The notes below the pieces were generated by a model that was not told the origin of the DNA, made no database searches, and saw nothing but the letters and a program-made list of their open reading frames with translations. The position numbers were made by a program, and so were the translations under genes. Shown here one piece after another: positions 49,826-60,794 of a DNA stretch of 64,000 nucleotides. Within the stretch, counting starts at the first letter, position 1; each line of letters starts with the position of its first letter. Source of the stretch: Oscheius dolichura (lineage: Eukaryota > Nematoda > Chromadorea > Rhabditida > Rhabditidae); the NCBI GenBank assembly GCA_932521035.1, contig OW051495.1, positions 5,518,001 to 5,582,000 on the forward strand, read 5' to 3'.

Positions 49826-50008
49826 TCAGTTATGTGTTTCGTTGGTGTTCCCGCACTGGTGTCGGCGTCCCCAGAATGAGGGCCGGCCGCCCTTGGCTTG
49901 GAGGTTGGCAAATTCAGGATGACGCTGGAGGAAGTTTTGCCGCATTGCTTGGAATATTTGCATCCGCTGTTCTTGGGGCAGAGTGAAGAACTGAAAGAGG
50001 GACCACAT
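49826..50008 (-). CDS. small orphan protein behind a TATA box
   Basis: 60 codons: MWSLFQFFTLPQEQRMQIFQ, then RQNFLQRHPEFANLQAKGGR and a polar end. No signal peptide is obvious and no family recognised. The helical Gln/Phe-rich start could be a small secreted or regulatory peptide. The coding call rests on the well-placed TATA box (31 bp upstream of the ATG) and coding-like composition. Splicing to other exons towards 49627 is possible. Confidence 0.35.
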   Translation of the reverse strand: MWSLFQFFTLPQEQRMQIFQAMRQNFLQRHPEFANLQAKGGRPSFWGRRHQCGNTNETHN

Positions 50009-50038
50009 GTTGACTAATTCCGGGCAGAGGGAGCCGTC

Positions 50039-50046
50039 CTTTTATA
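50039..50046 (-). promoter_or_regulatory. TATA box of small gene 49826-50008
   Basis: Minus-strand TATAAAAG, 31 bp upstream of ATG 50008, implying a near-zero leader. Confidence 0.45.
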
Positions 50047-50211
50047 GGAGGACGAGATAAACTGGTCGCACCTCGTTTGGTCGAGATCTCCGCCGACTCG
50101 AGGAGGTGCCAGTTCAGCGAAATTCTACGTCACCCCCTAACTTGTAAAGATGGTCTCCGACGGTCTTCCAGTAATACGGTCTATGGGCCATTGATCTCTT
50201 CGCTTTTCCCG

Positions 50212-50836
50212 ATGTGGTTGTTTCTTCTCTCTGGGCTTCCTCTCATTTTACTGGCCCTCGCCTGTTCAAAAAAGTCACAGGTGACCTTTTACCGTAGCCC
50301 AACACATTTCCCATTTTCAGCAGAAAACAGAGAGGAGTAATAGACCAAAATTGAGGACGTCTTCTCCTCCAAAACATACCTTGAGGTCTACTCCAGGCGA
50401 TAAGAAGTCGAAGAGGATGCCGGCCACCTCTAAAATAACCTCCTCCGGCTCGAAGGAGACTCCCCCCGCATCTATACCCATAAAGAAGGGGAAACCCAAA
50501 GAGCCGGCGAAGGAGGAGGGACCGACGAGCTCGGACATGCCATTCCAGCCACGGGCACAGCCACCGACCGACAAGAACGGAAAGACGGAGAGAGACGAGG
50601 AGAGACCCGCAGGGGCGAATCTACAGATGGCGAGTGGCAGCGAGCAAGAGGCGCCCCTGGCCGACTTGGACCGCACACAGAAGAGCGGCCGAGACACGGT
50701 AAAAACGGCGTCGGAGCAGAGCAAGGACAAGTTGACGGAGGACCGGCCAAAGACGGCGAGGGAACACTCAGAGAAGCCCTCCGCCTCGGGTCCGTCTAGC
50801 CGAAGAGATAGCGGTGGAATAAACAATTTCAGCTAG
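50212..50836 (+). CDS. orphan secreted or membrane-anchored Lys/Ser/Pro-rich protein
   Basis: Two exons. Exon 1: MWLFLLSGLPLILLALACSK, a strong hydrophobic signal. A 40-nt intron (GTGACC...TTTTCAG) leads to exon 2, which is highly polar and low-complexity: KLRTSSPPKHTLRSTPGDKK, IPIKKGKPKEPAKEEGP, QSKDKLTEDRPKTAREHSEK, GGINNFS, stop 50834-50836. No domain is visible; the tail is probably disordered. No family recognised. Convergent with the next gene: only 6 bp separate the two stop codons. Confidence 0.55.
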
Positions 50837-50842
50837 TCTTTC

Positions 50843-51260
50843 TCATTTATTCGGCCACCAGACCTTGCTGTCCACTCGTTTCTCGAAGTTCCAGCCGATC
50901 TCGTCGTTGACGTGGGTGTTGTCCAGGTCCCTCCACGATACAACCAACGGAGCTATCGTCGGCAGGGCCACGGGGTTTCCTGGCTTGATCGGCTTGGCAG
51001 GGGCTAGATAGCGGGCACGTATTGAGGAAGACGAGGGGAAGGGGCCTACCTAGGAGGGGGTGCTGGACGAGGGCCACGTCCGAGCCGAGCCAGTCCTTGG
51101 CATAGTTTGACTGAGGATTGTCTTCTTATCTACTGGACGGACTCACGTTCTTGAAGGGGATATCCACGTGTTTGAATACGTACGGGGAGAACTCGAGGTC
51201 GGCGGCATTTTGAGCCAGAAGGAAAGGAAGTTGGACGAGGAGATAGAGGAGGGACACCAT
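50843..51260 (-). CDS. orphan small secreted protein
   Basis: Three exons, about 110 residues. Signal peptide MVSLLYLLVQLPFLLAQ at ATG 51260. Then DLEFSPYVFKHVDIPFKN; SNYAKDWLGSDVALVQHPLL; APAKPIKPGNPVALPTIAPL and VVSWRDLDNTHVNDEIGWNF, ending VWWPNK, stop 50843-50845. Trp/Pro-rich, no cysteines. No family recognised. Introns are about 36 and 46 nt. The codons AAT-AAA just before the stop form an AATAAA signal at 50846-50851. Confidence 0.6.
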
Positions 51261-51407
51261 GGGGGTCGAGTGGCCGGTTTGGGACGGGCAGCCGGCCGAA
51301 ACATCACAACAAAACAGGTAATCTGTCACATCTTCAAGGATTCCTAGGGGAAGTACTGGGAATCTTCAATTGGGACACTCTTTATATCATAGCATAGACA
51401 ACTAATT

Positions 51408-54400
51408 TCACGGGTAGTTTTTGAATTTCTCGGGTGAGGGGCTCTCTGAGATTTGTGTGCACTGGGTGTGGTCGTCCTCCATGGGGGTGGAGACCTTCTT
51501 CTGCGAGGATCGGTAGCGGTTGAAGAGCTGGGGTAGCTGCGGCTTGCCCCTCTCGACGGCCTGTCTCTAAAAAGGAGGATGACACACGGCCGGAAGGGTG
51601 AGCGCATGCTGTCGCATTCCCATTCCCTTACGTTTACTACTATCTGGCCTTGGCTGTTTCGGTACTGAAATATCCATTGGTTGCCCGCAACGGCCGATCC
51701 CCCGTGACTCACCTTGATCTCCCTCAGCTTCCTCCGGGGCTTGACGTAAAAGAGATAGGTGAGCACCTCGATGAGCAGCTCCCCGTACTCGAAGATGGTG
51801 ATCACCGAGAACCCGATCCACAGCCCGATGTTTCCTCCGAAGTCGGAGAAGAGGTTGACCATTGTGTAGCCGGCCGTCTCCTTGAGTGTCTCGAAGTTCA
51901 GCTGTTCGTAGTAGATCTCGATGTACGCTGTGTTCTTTCGGTAGTACTCGGTACACGCTTGCGAGTCATTTCGGATGTCGTTCCCGGGACAATCGTTTCC
52001 TGAAAGCCAGAGTTTGTTGCGAGGAGCAGAATTAGATAGGGACAGATAAGGGGAGGTGTCAGTTTTGGAGAGAGTGACACTCGCCGGGGGAGGCGGTCAG
52101 CTGGCCACGGTCTCGGGAGCGTGACGAAACAGTGATAGCAGGGGTTCTGAGGAATGGGGACTGTGACCGTGTGGCAGAAAGATATTCTCCAACAAGGAAG
52201 AAGAAAGGGGAGGATCGCGGCCAACGAATGTGGGAAGGAGCGAGATTCGAAGTAGACGTGAACTCAAGAGCCACTGAAGAAAAGATAGGCTGGGCCGATA
52301 AAATACTGTAGGCCAGCCAGTTGGGTTCCATTTGCTACCAGGCAACGGCTCACAGAAATGCAAACTTCCTATTTATCCTATCGATTTCCTCACTCGAAAA
52401 AAAGTTTCGGTCACATTAGCCCCTTTTTTTATAAAAAAGTAGAAAATGGAAGGTCGAGCAGTTTTAGAGCGGGAAATGTCCACAAGGTTCAGCACAGCCT
52501 AATTGTCAGTGTATTTTGATAAACAGATATCAAAAGGGGCAATTGTTTCGGAGGCTACTCGGAGAGTGAAAGTACTTTGGTCAGTATCCGCGAAGAGTCC
52601 ATTTTGATCGAAGTGGGCTGATCGGGGACTGTCCCCTGGAAAGTAACTGACAGGCGTCAGTCTCAAGCCCTCGATAAGGCCGGCCCTTCAATCAGCTGTG
52701 GCATAAAAGCTGCGGCCGTCCCCGGCCAAATCACTTCGGTCCGTCAGCATCGCCCCAAGATGCGTCTCGCGGTCCTTGTAGCCCTCTTCGGGCTGGCCCT
52801 CGCCGCCCGTCACTCCGTCTCCGTCTCCGAGAACTACTACCGCCCCGGCCGCGAGTACCGCTACCGCTTCGATGGCCACCTCTCTGCCGGTCTCCCCATC
52901 GCCGGAGAGCAGGCTGCCGCCACCCGGGTCCAGTCCCTCGTCCGTCTCCAGCCCGAAAGTGAACACGTCGCCCGTATCCAGCTGACCAAGACCCGCTTCG
53001 CCACCTCCGAGGATAACAAGATGCTGCCCTTCGAGAGCATGAAGGAGATGCGTCTCACCAACGAGGTATGCGCCTCTTCCCCCCGGCCTGTTCTAAATGG
53101 AATTTTCAGAAGCAGGAGAAGATCCTCGCCCTTCCCATCCGCGTCGCCTACCGCCACGGCCTGGTCGAGCACATCGAGTTCTCCGAGGAGGAGCAGCCCT
53201 GGTCGGCCAACATCAAAAGAGCCGTCGTCAACATGCTCCAGGTCAACCTCCTGAAGAAGGGAGCCCTCGAGAACGGAGACCGTGATTCCGAGACCGAGAA
53301 CGACTTCTTTGTCGCCAACGAGGTAAGAGGCTCCCCTAAACCGGAGATGATGGAGTATTCAGCGTACCCTCGAGGGAGAGTGCCAGGTCGCCTACACCAA
53401 GGTCGAGAAGTCCCGCGAGGAGCAGCAGTGGATCAGGTCCGTCAACTTCGACAAGTGCTCCCTCCGCCCCGAGGTCATCTACGGCCGCCGCTACGCCGAC
53501 GAGTGCAAGGAGTGCCAGCAGCAGGACAAGAAGATGTCCTCCTCTGTCTTCACCTACAACATCACCGGCACCCCCCAGAAGTTCCTCATCCACAGCGTCG
53601 AGCTCCAGTCCAAGAACGTCTTCGCCCCCATCACTCCCGAGCAACAACTCATCGTGGCCCGTGTCAACAGCAAACTCGAGCTGATCTTCGCCGGAGCCCA
53701 GGAAACCGAGATCGAAGCCGTCCGCTCCTCCGAGAAGAAGTCTCTCATCTACGACCCCGAGCACGAGTTGGCCGAGGAGAAGTTTGCCCAGACTGGAGAT
53801 GAGAAGTACCTCCGCCGTCTTCCCTTCTTCGCCGACCAGATCGAGGTCATCCGCCAGCAGGTCAACCGCCTCGCCAAGGAGATGGAACAGAAGGTCGAGC
53901 TCGAGAGCACCCACAACCTGGCTCGTCTCGTGAAGGTCCTCCGCTTCGCCACCGAGGACAACCTCAACACCATCCGCCGCACCGTCTCCGAGAAGAATGA
54001 GAACTTCCAAGCCGTTTACTGGGATGCCCTGGCCCTCGCCGGAACCAAGACCACCATCTCCCACCTCCTGGAGAAGATCAACAACAAGGAAGTCTCTCCC
54101 GCCAAGGCCGCCCAGCTGATGAAGATCCTCGCCGAGGTCCGCATCCCCTCTGAGCAGATCGCCGAAGAGCTCTTCCGCTTCTGCGACTCCGACGTCGCCT
54201 CCCGCAACCCTGTCCTCCGCCAGTCCTGCTGGCTCAGCTACGGATCCCTCGTCCATGGAGTCTGCGGACAACACCAGAATGTCCACGGAGCCGGAGTGGA
54301 GGAGAAGAAGCAGTGCACCCGTCAGACCAAGGAGCAGTACGTCAACCGCCTCGTGGAGAAGATGAACCGTGCCGAGACCCGCTACGAGAAGGTCCTCTTC

Positions 54401-57400
54401 GTCAAGGTGCTCGCCAATGCCGGACTCGACACCTCCGTCGTCCAGCTGGAGAAGGTCATCCGCGACCAGCAGCTCGACAAGGTCGTCCGCATGCAGGCCG
54501 TCGACGCTCTCCGCCGTCTCCGTGTCATCATGCCCCGTAAGATCCAGAACATCCTGATGCCCGTCTACCGCAGCCTCAAGGAGACTCCCGAGATGCGCAT
54601 GGTGGCCCTGAACATGCTCCTCCAGACCCAGCCCCACAAGGCCCTCCTCGACATGATCGTCCGTGGAATGGAGATGGAGCGCTGCCAGCAAGTCCGTGTC
54701 TACACCTACTCCACCCTGAAGACCCTGGCCAAGTCGGAAAGCCCCGCCGAGAAGGAGTTCAGCCTCCGTGTCGCCCAAGCCATCAGCTCCCTGCCCCAGG
54801 AGAGCCTCAACTACCTCGAGAGCAAGCATAACTCCTACAGCTGGTACCGTCAGCAGACTGGAGTCACCACCAACTGGGCCACCCTCTTCAGCAACGACAG
54901 CATCCTCCCCAAGGAAGTGACCGCCTCTCTGGACTCCGTCTTCGGAGGAGAATGGAACAAATACCTCGCCCAGCTCGGCCTCGTCCAGAACAACCTCGAC
55001 GTCGTCCTGGCCAAGATCCTCCAGAAGGTCGAGGAGACTGGAATTGAGCAGCTCGTCGTCCGTGGCAAGCGCTCCTCCTCTTTCTTCCGCCCCGCCGACA
55101 TGCTCCGTTCCCTGATCGAGTCTCTCCGCATCAGCCACCGCCAGGTCAGCAGCGACGAGCCCCACGCCATGCTCTACCTCCGCTACAAGGACATGGACTA
55201 CGCCTTCCTCCCCATCGACGTCGACACCATCCCCGAGATGCTCCGCCGTGTGCTCCGCGAGGGACAGCTGGACCTTTCCGAGATCGAAAGAGTCCTCGCC
55301 CAGGCCGGTCGCTTCACCGTCTCCGGAGCTGCCTTCTTCCACGAGACCGTCCGCAAGGTCCCCTCTGCCCTCGGACTGCCCCTCGTCATGACTGCCAAGA
55401 TGCCTACCGTCGCCCACATCACCGGCCAGGTCAAGTTCGAGCTTGAGCCCAAGAACTCCGAGCGCTTCACCGGTCTCCGTGTCCAGCTCAAGGCCAAGCC
55501 CCAGATCGCCTCCACCCACGTCACCAGGCTCGAGGTCCTCATCCCTGTCGGAACCGTCGGAATCAAGCTTCTCCAAGGAGGACACCTCCACACCCCCATT
55601 GACGCCGAAATCGAATTCAACTGGGACAAGAAGATGGAGATCAAGACCAACTTCAAGACCCCCGAGGACAGGAAGCACATCGTCCACATCATGAGCCGCC
55701 CCGTCGTCTTCGTCCGCGAATGGCCCAAGGAGGCTCGCCAGTACCCCGAAGCCCGTGAGGTCACCGTCCAGCTCAGCAACTCCAAATTCCCCAACCACGA
55801 GTTCGAGCGTGTCTACTTCGAGAAGACCGGGCTCAAGATGATCGTCTCCGGAAACTACCGCCGTCCTTTCGAGGCCCTCTCCGCCTTCGGAGCTGAAAAC
55901 ACCATGGACATCGTCATCGAGCCTGTGGAGGATGCCCCCAAGGAGATCGCCACCCGCCTCTACGTCTCCGCCTTTGAGCAGACTGAAGTCGAGGAGCCCC
56001 GTCTTCTGAACCAGTTCTACGACAAGCAGAGCGAGGTCTTCGAGACTGAGATCAACACCGACTACGAGCAGGAGAGCAGAGAGCCCGAACGCCGCTCCGA
56101 GTTCCAGAACCAACTCCGCCAGGTCAAGAAGAGCAAGGCCTACAAGCACAAGATCCAGATGAAGGTCTGGACCGTTGGAGGAGCCAAGGAACAGGAGGCC
56201 GAAGTCGAGATCCGTGGAAACTGCGACGAGCAGATGCGCTACTGCCGTGTCAACATGGACATCCACCGTTCCCCCGTCGAGGGAGAGAGCCGCCAGTGGC
56301 AGATGAAGAGCACCGCCGAATGGATCTACCCCCAGCAGCCCAGCTCGCTCAAGGGAATGATGGAACAGCCTCACCGTGAATGGACCTGCGTCTGCCACTC
56401 CAAGTGGGGATCCGACGAGCAGAACACCGTCAACCTCCGCATCCAAGGAGAGCAGAGCCCTGAACAGAAGATCTGGATGAAGAGGTTCGACCGCGAGCAG
56501 AACTCCCTCACCCAGGAGCAGAAGCTCCAGGAAGCCGCCAAGCTGAACCAGTACAAGGTTGACGCCGAGTACCAGCTCACCTCTGAGGGCAAGTACTGGA
56601 TGGAGAACATCTACAGCCTCTTCAAGTCGTACAACCTCTTCTCCACCGACGTCCTCCCCAAGCAGAACCCCGCTGGACGCGTCCAAGTCAAGCTCACCGT
56701 TGAGCCCGCCACCCGCCAACTCTGCAACCTGACCGTCACCACTCCCACCGAGCAGATGAGCCTCCGCAACATCCAGATGCCCTTCCAGCTGCCCACTGCC
56801 AACATCCGCTCTTCCTTCGGAAGAATCAAGTCCGTCCGCCACATCGTCAAGGCTGCCGAGAGACAGAGCCGTCCCGAGTGCGTCGTCAAGACCAAGGAGG
56901 TCCAGACTTTCGATGAGGTCTTCTACCGTACCCCCATGACCCCCTGCTACTCCGTTCTGGCCAAGGACTGCACCGAGAAGCCCGAGTTCGCCGTCCTCAT
57001 GAAGAAGGTCAACAAGCGTGGCGAGGAGAAGAAGATAAAGATCATCAGCAGCGACGTCATCATCACCCTGGAGAAGTCCGAGGACATGATGATCGTCAAG
57101 GTCAACGAGAAGGAAGTCACCGACGAGGAGGAGCTGGAGAAGGTCGGAGTCACCAAGAGGTCCGAGAACAACTACCACATCGACGTCGAGCAGGTGGCCG
57201 TCCAGTTCGACGGATACCAGGCCAACCTGAAGATGTCCCGCCTCTTCAAGAACAAGCAGTGTGGACTGTGCGGACACTATGACGGAGAGAAGACCAACGA
57301 GTTCCGCCGCGCCGACAACGAGGAGGTCGAGGACATCGAGGAGTTTAGCCGCTCCTACCTCCACAAGGACGACGAGTGCGAGATGGACGAGTCCGAGATG

Positions 57401-60400
57401 AGCGAGAAGAGGAACTACAAGGTCCTGAGAGAAGAGACCAGCAGCTCTGAGGAGGAGTACTTGGACAAGGAGACCCGCGGTCAGTTCACTCTCCCCCGCC
57501 CCTCCAATGCCAATCTTTCAGAGCCCATCAACCGCAACCGTGTCCTCGAGCGTGGCCAGAAGGTCTGCTTCTCCGAGAAGCCCGTCAAGATGTGCCCTCC
57601 CCAGACCAAAGCCGACAAGAGCGACAAGAGAGACGTCACCTTCAAGTGCATCGACCGCTCCGAGCACCTCGCCCAGAAGCTGATGCGCAAGGCCCGCAAG
57701 GAGGACATCTCCGAGCAGCTGAAGGAGCTGACCGAGGCCGAGACCATCGAGAAGGAGATCCGCATCCCCCGCACCTGCTCTGTCTATTGAACACCGCCAC
57801 CCCCGTTCTTCGCTTTATAAATCTTTTATATAAACCAACCTATTTTGAAGTTAACACTGGGCCAGGCGGCGGCCGAGTAAGCCGTCTCGAATACATTCTC
57901 GGTACAGGGTTGGCGGCAGATACACTTGGACTTCATATGGTGGTAGCCGCCCGATTCAGAGGTCAAATTCGAGAGACACTGGCCTGAAGAAGAAGGGGAC
58001 ACCAGTGGCAGGAGATGACTTACGATCCACTTTGGACTTGGCCTCACAGTAGCGGACATCGTCGTTTGGCAGCGGGAATCGGGGGTCTCCGCAGCGACAC
58101 TGAAGGATTTATTGAGTGAAATAGGAAAAGGGAGACTTACTGTCTTCAGGACATCCATTTGGAAACAGTTTCTGTGGCAGCCCTGAAAAGAGACGATCAA
58201 CGAGCGTTAGGGGTGATCGTCTATCTCCTTCCCTTTTTATAGAATAAGTGGAAACGTGATGAAACCCACCTCGGGAGAGTAGTGTTCGTTGTAGATGTAG
58301 GGGTCGGGGCGGAAGAAGTCACTGCAGGATCCCCAGGGATAGTCTAGACGAGAAAGAACTTTCTGTAGCCGTGTCTTATTCAGCGGAGAAAGGAGGACTC
58401 ACAGTTTTTAACCCGAAGGAGGAGACAAACCCAGTGGGGGCCGAGTAGCCAAAGGTATCGGGAAAGGGCTCCTGATCCTGTTCGTGGACGACGATGCGTA
58501 CACCAGCTGCTTCGGTGGTCGGCAAATAGTCATCTTGATGAACATCGAGCAGGAGACGAAGACCCGAAAAGAACGATTAGAAAATGGGAGAGAGCAGGTT
58601 CTCACCATACATCGGACCGGCTCGACTGTTCTTCAGTTCTACGGAATCGTTAAAGTTGAAAGTGTCTAGAATTAAATAGTGGAAAAAGACTCCTTGTCAC
58701 TTACAGCAGTTCCCGTACTCCGGGTCCATGTGCAGTTTGAAGTCTCTGAATCGAGAGATGAGTCTGCGGACAGCGAGATACCTTTTCATGTCGCAATCCT
58801 GACTGTTGAATGAGCAGCGGAGGACGAACTCTTTGAGGGTGTAGGAGAGATTCTTTCTCGTTTCCCGGGGCAGGGCCGCCACCAAGAAGATCAGATTCTC
58901 CCTAAAAGATACAAAATAGCAAACAAAGAAGTTGACCGATGTGGAAATCGAACTCGATAATAGAAAAGGATAAGTTATGCCCTCGTCAATCACTCTATCC
59001 ACTCGAGTACCACTGCACACTTTCATAAAGAAAAGGAAATAAACGTAATTTGTCTTTGTTGTGATTGCTCCAGCGTCTTTGAGGTCCTAAAGGAGGGATT
59101 TGCATAAGGTGGAATACTTCAAATACCGATAATCCGAAGGCCTCCTCGTCGGCTATTGGCTTTGGGGCCTCGGTGACCGGATAGACGGTGTAGTTGTTGG
59201 GATTCCACCACCGGATCTCGTCTTTCGGGTGGACCATACAGTGATGGGACACGCCTTGACACAAGCAGGGCAACTCCTCTCCGAAGGGCTTGGTGGCATT
59301 CGGCCGGTCCGGATCGGGGCAGGTGCTTGACAGGGTCGAGCAGTGGGAACACTTCTGGAGAAGTCTCGAGATATCTCAAAAGGGGGCCGGCCACCTTGAC
59401 AGTCCAGGCGTTGGTCGGGTAGCAGGGCCAGATGAGGCCACGGGTAATGTCTTCGAAACACATACAGACGGAGGCGTTCGTCTCGAGCGGGTTCCTGTTC
59501 GGGACACACTGCTCCCGGTTGATGCACGTGCACCTGACAAACACCGGTTGGTACACGGCCCCCTTCCGCAGTTCGTGCTCCTCTATGGGGAACAATAATT
59601 CCTTGTCTGCCATCCTCTTCCTGAATTTATCGGCTAAAGGGCACAATCACTTTTCCCCCTTCAGAGCTATTACTAGCAACACAAGGGGATGCCCCCTTCC
59701 CGAGAAAAACTTACGATCGAAGATCTGTCTTCCCGGCCGAGGCGTCCTTCCTCAGGGCCTCGTTCATCTCCCTCGCGTTGATCACCTGTTCCCAAATCTC
59801 GAACCCCTCCTTGATTTCCTCGTACTGGATAAGTTCCGAGTATTTGAAGGCGTTGAGATTACATATAGTGGCAGCCGGGAACGGGGCTGGAAGGAGCCAT
59901 CTGGGCAACGGGGGTCGACTGACCTGCTTCGAACTTGAGCTGCATTTCGATAATAGTCCTATATTGAAAGTACTCCGACATGGTCCAATATGTTTGAATG
60001 ATAAAGCAGACGGTGCACAGGATGAAGATGATGGTCCACACCCAAGGACCACAGCACGACTGGCCACTGAAAAGAGACTTCAACGAGACAAGGGTATCCC
60101 CTACCAGATGAAGGGAATGCCGTGGGAGCTGGTCCGACCGCCGAAGTCGACACACAGGGTGTTGAGGGAAGACATCCGGTACTTGCTGGAGTCGGACCTC
60201 TCTGACCGCCGGGAAGATGTCCTCCGGAACAGGGACGGCACTTTCAATTCCTAGAAAGGAACGTCGTCGGGGGCCGGAACATTTTGGGAAGCCCGTAATT
60301 GTCGACAACATCCGGTGGACTCGGGGCAATTTGAGAAGGGAACGGCTCGAAAGAGCGATACGACAGCTGATGGGAGAAGACAGTGCACAACTAATTGAGG

Positions 60401-60794
60401 GATGAGCAAAGTGGATAATAGGAGAAGGAGGAAGATGAAGAGCCCAACCTTTTTGATTTCTTCTTCGTCGTCGGCGTCGTGGAGGGCCGGCTCCTGAAGG
60501 GGCCGGTGCATCCTGGTGCGGATCTCGCGGTCTCCCTCCAAGGCGTTCCGTCTCCGCTCGAGCAGCTTCTTGAGCCTATGCCTCTCCTAAATCCGTGAAA
60601 TGGCCCATTGAATCGGGGTGGCTCGAAGGTGGCCGCCAACCCCGGATATCGGTGCCGGCGCCGTCCAAGGGAACCCCCATTGTGCCTTGACTTACCCGCC
60701 TCATTTGGAGTGGATTGTACATGCCGTTCGAACGGCGCTCGGCCACCTGCTCCTCCTCGTCTCTTCCGGCTAGTCTGTAACCGGCCCATATCAT
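51408..60794 (-). CDS. degenerin-type DEG/ENaC channel subunit with vitellogenin nested in an intron
   Basis: Amiloride-sensitive-type cation channel subunit. Start [20 protein letters not shown] at 60794. N-terminal cytoplasmic region up to the HGIPF gating motif; TM1 [36 protein letters not shown]; a long extracellular region with [130 protein letters not shown]. The last block ends WPSVNFKIG at 57840 and continues only at 51999 with [39 protein letters not shown], then TM2 [20 protein letters not shown] and a short tail, stop 51408-51410. The join is phase-correct and restores the family alignment. Other introns are about 35-200 nt. A separate gene on each side is the alternative, but each half lacks the other's essential part. 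Confidence 0.88.
52517..52679 (+). promoter_or_regulatory. candidate vitellogenin enhancer elements
   Basis: TGATAA at 52517-52522, AGATATC at 52525-52531, the inverted pair CTGAC-AGGC-GTCAG at 52647-52660, and CGATAAGG at 52672-52679. Nematode vitellogenin promoters are known to use intestinal GATA factors, so the GATA sites are plausible. Functional assignment is inference. Confidence 0.35.
52702..52709 (+). promoter_or_regulatory. TATA-like box of vitellogenin
   Basis: CATAAAAG lies 58 bp upstream of ATG 52760. An initiator-like TCACTT lies about 28 bp further on. Confidence 0.5.
52760..57790 (+). CDS. vit: vitellogenin (yolk protein precursor)
   Basis: Large lipid-transfer yolk protein, normally made in the intestine and taken up by oocytes. 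Three exons (52760-53065, 53110-53322, 53363-57790), all phase-consistent, giving about 1,648 residues, close to C. elegans VIT proteins. Signal peptide [15 protein letters not shown]. The N-terminal vitellogenin/lipid-transfer domain ([36 protein letters not shown]) covers the first half. A DUF1943-like beta-sheet region follows. A von Willebrand D domain is near the C-terminus ([40 protein letters not shown]). A Ser/Glu patch ([11 protein letters not shown]) precedes the end IPRTCSVY, stop 57788-57790. Codon use is extremely biased to C/G at third positions, as for a very highly expressed gene. It lies inside the opposite-strand degenerin intron. Confidence 0.98.
58940..59017 (-). other. degenerate tRNA-like sequence in a degenerin intron
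   Basis: On the minus strand a box-A-like TACTCGAGTGG (complement of 58999-59009) and a box-B-like GAGTTCGATTTC (complement of 58944-58955) are spaced as in a tRNA or tRNA-derived SINE. A D-arm can be drawn, but T-stem and acceptor pairing are poor. Probably a tRNA relic or SINE head, not a functional tRNA. Confidence 0.3.

Larger units (their letters stand above)
52000..57839 (-). other. 5.84-kb degenerin intron containing vitellogenin
   Basis: Donor GTTGGT follows ...AAAATAG at 57840. Acceptor CTGGCTTTCAG precedes 51999. It contains the complete vitellogenin gene and its promoter on the opposite strand, and no other recognised gene. It is over 100 times the typical intron here. Confidence 0.8.

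Noticed and set aside
53336-57364. A 1,342-codon open frame antisense to vitellogenin
   Set aside because: It is a shadow of extreme third-position C/G bias in vitellogenin: Leu/Val/Asp/Gly-rich mirror composition, no domain, no splice logic.
57840-60794. A separate, truncated DEG/ENaC gene ending before vitellogenin
   Set aside because: It would lack TM2, while the downstream block would lack TM1 and the extracellular domain; the two join in phase at conserved residues.
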